Shown here: one piece after another, positions 52,201 to 53,617 of the stretch
How positions within the stretch are numbered: the first letter of the stretch is position 1
How the letters are laid out: each line of letters opens with the position of its first letter
Source of the DNA: an uncultured Prevotellaceae bacterium
GTDB taxonomy: Bacteria > Bacteroidota > Bacteroidia > Bacteroidales > Muribaculaceae
Assembly: GCA_905207705.1 (NCBI GenBank)
Contig: CAJLMA010000013.1
Coordinates: forward strand, 1-53,617
Direction: 5' to 3'
Length of the DNA stretch: 53,617 nucleotides
Notes under the pieces: model-generated
The model's input: the letters and a program-made list of their open reading frames with translations, nothing else
The model's database searches: none
Told to the model about the DNA's origin: nothing
Translations under genes and position numbers: made by a program

Positions 52201-53326
52201 TATTGTTGATAATTTTGTTCCAAAAATCCAAATGCCGCAAAGCTACCTTGCGGCTGTCGTTATGCTTGACGACAAATTCCCGGCTCATCTTCGATAGTGC
52301 CGGCAACTTGTCCCTGTTATTGACTATCCATGCAAGCTTGGTGTCGATGTCTCCATCAATAAGTGGCGAGACATTGACAATAGGCTTACAATCATGCTCG
52401 CCTATGAAATCATAAAATTCAGGCTCCGCACCGCTCACAGCAACAAGACCTCGAGCCATTCCGAGCAATGCGTTTGTGGCAGGAGTGTAGGAATAAAGCT
52501 GGTCGAGGATGACATGCGATTCCGACATCAGCTTCACATAATCGGCGTATGGCACATTTTCCACCACTCTCATTTCACACCGTCCCGGAAATCGGTCGCA
52601 TGTCCTTTTCAAGGCTGCAAGCAACAGGTCGGTACCTTTCAACACGGTGCGGCTGCGCTGGATTCCGATAAAAAATCTCACTCGCCCCGGAGTCTCGGTG
52701 ATTATGTTTGGTTCTATGGCATCGGTATCAATAGGAATGCCACCATATGCGAGCTTCTCTTTTGGCAACCTCTTGCTATACGCAGCATAATACTCGTATA
52801 GGCAAGCCACTGCACCATCTATATGCGACAAGAAATATTCCGAGTATCGCTCCATTTCGGGCAAGAACCAGTTTGACTGCCCTTTGCTCTCTTCCGAAAG
52901 CATATAAGGCGACGGCCGGTCACCCACCAAGTAGTCTGAATATCTGAATGTCGTCCCATCGTGGCAGGCTTTAACATAGCATAAATCGGTGCCGATTGCC
53001 GACAAGAACACATGCCTGTTGTTACGCCGCAAGTAATCAAATACCATCTTGACCTTCCCGGGACGCAGGTCGAGAAATATAGGATTGATGAGATGAACTA
53101 TGTCATATCCTCTTAATCGTGGCAACAATTTCAACAATTCGGCCACATATTTCACCGCGCCTGTCATTCCTGCACTACGCGACAAGTCAATGTCACGCCG
53201 GGTGTTCATCCAGCTGCTTCCGCTTGATATCACAGTTGCTTCATGGCCAAGTTCCCTCAGTGCCGCTGCAAGCGTGACATGATAATTGCTTGCGTCGCCA
53301 AATAATAAAATTTTCAACCTATCCAT
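52190..53326 (-). CDS. Glycosyltransferase, GT-B fold
   Basis: About 378 residues from ATG 53326 (MDRLKILLFGDASNYHVTLA); the frame continues upstream to a TTG but those residues look poor. It resembles GT4-type proteins: AAALRELGHEATVIS after the first loop, and a C-terminal nucleotide-sugar domain (GRVRFFIGIQRSRTVLKGTD, VILDQLYSYTPATNALLGMA, AVSGAEPEFYDFIGEHD). It is the first gene of the pair and overlaps the GT2 gene. No clear TAnnTTTG promoter is seen before it. Confidence 0.85.
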   Translation of the reverse strand: MDRLKILLFGDASNYHVTLAAALRELGHEATVISSGSSWMNTRRDIDLSRSAGMTGAVKYVAELLKLLPRLRGYDIVHLINPIFLDLRPGKVKMVFDYLRRNNRHVFLSAIGTDLCYVKACHDGTTFRYSDYLVGDRPSPYMLSEESKGQSNWFLPEMERYSEYFLSHIDGAVACLYEYYAAYSKRLPKEKLAYGGIPIDTDAIEPNIITETPGRVRFFIGIQRSRTVLKGTDLLLAALKRTCDRFPGRCEMRVVENVPYADYVKLMSESHVILDQLYSYTPATNALLGMARGLVAVSGAEPEFYDFIGEHDCKPIVNVSPLIDGDIDTKLAWIVNNRDKLPALSKMSREFVVKHNDSRKVALRHLDFWNKIINNNDA

Positions 53327-53617
53327 GAAACCATCGACCGTTTTATCAATTTCCGGAATGACCCGGTAAAAATGAATGCAATATTCGGCAGAATTATCGA
53401 AATATGCAATAGCCCGAACCATAATTTTATTTGCCACGTCATCTGCAATACTCAAGCAAGCACCGTTTCTTGTTTTTTCTACGACATGGCAAGGCTACTT
53501 TTAATATATTGAAATGAAGAAACAATTTCATCTGATATTTTTATAGGAACAAAACAAAAAAACTAACAAATTGTTTGCATTTTTAATCTGTATTAACTAT
53601 ATTCGAAACATCATTAA

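Noticed and set aside
1..53617. CRISPR arrays, rRNA and tRNA genes
   Set aside because: No regularly spaced direct repeats were seen and no cloverleaf or rRNA segment was recognised by eye. A tRNA search program could still find one that I missed.

Overview
The window looks like a Bacteroidales chromosome segment (Bacteroidota; possibly Muribaculaceae-like, family not certain). The reasons are promoters of the Bacteroidota form TTTG-N20-TAnnTTTG, a str-S10-spc-alpha ribosomal supercluster with no tuf between fusA and rpsJ, a secreted beta-helix protein with a type IX-secretion-like tail, CTnDOT-type rteA/rteB relics, and prfB with its programmed frameshift.

Region 1 (1-5,143) is AT-rich accessory DNA. 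It holds the start of an AbiEi-type antitoxin gene running off the left edge, a 714-codon open frame (about 702 aa from its ATG) with two HEPN-type Rx5H motifs, a tyrosine recombinase fossil truncated at both ends, and about 1 kb of non-coding DNA rich in inverted repeats. Region 2 (5,144-8,719) holds rteA and rteB relics, each with several inactivating lesions and no tetQ upstream.

Region 3 (8,903-19,920) is an intact cluster of redox genes. Reading leftward from 18,716 there are a zinc alcohol dehydrogenase, an MFS transporter, a flavodoxin/aldo-keto reductase fusion lipoprotein, a small monooxygenase-like protein and a DUF362 lipoprotein. A second promoter then drives an iron alcohol dehydrogenase, a Tat-exported flavodoxin-like protein, a second zinc alcohol dehydrogenase and an exported alpha/beta hydrolase. 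A divergent AraC-family gene sits at the head. Both leftward promoters carry the same 35-bp element at the same distance from the -7 box, and a third copy precedes the araC gene, so the cluster reads as one regulon. Most of its enzymes carry export signals, which is odd for NAD(P)H- or FMN-dependent oxidoreductases. By analogy with E. coli YqhC-YqhD-DkgA, a reactive aldehyde or quinone response is the best guess.

Region 4 (19,942-22,690) has a degenerate IS256-family element, an Mrr-type restriction endonuclease gene and the terminator of the ribosomal operon. Region 5 (22,726-41,113) is the ribosomal supercluster, all on the minus strand: rpsL, rpsG, fusA, S10, spc, secY, map, infA, alpha (rpsM, rpsK, rpsD, rpoA, rplQ), behind a clear promoter.

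Region 6 (41,198-53,617) is core DNA: rfbC, a GlmU-like protein, a CPA2 antiporter, a secreted beta-helix protein, a small membrane protein, an ArgE-type M20 deacylase, prfB, argB and two glycosyltransferases. Five copies of a roughly 55-60 bp intergenic repeat that carries an outward -7 promoter box are scattered through regions 4-6, three of them directly upstream of genes.
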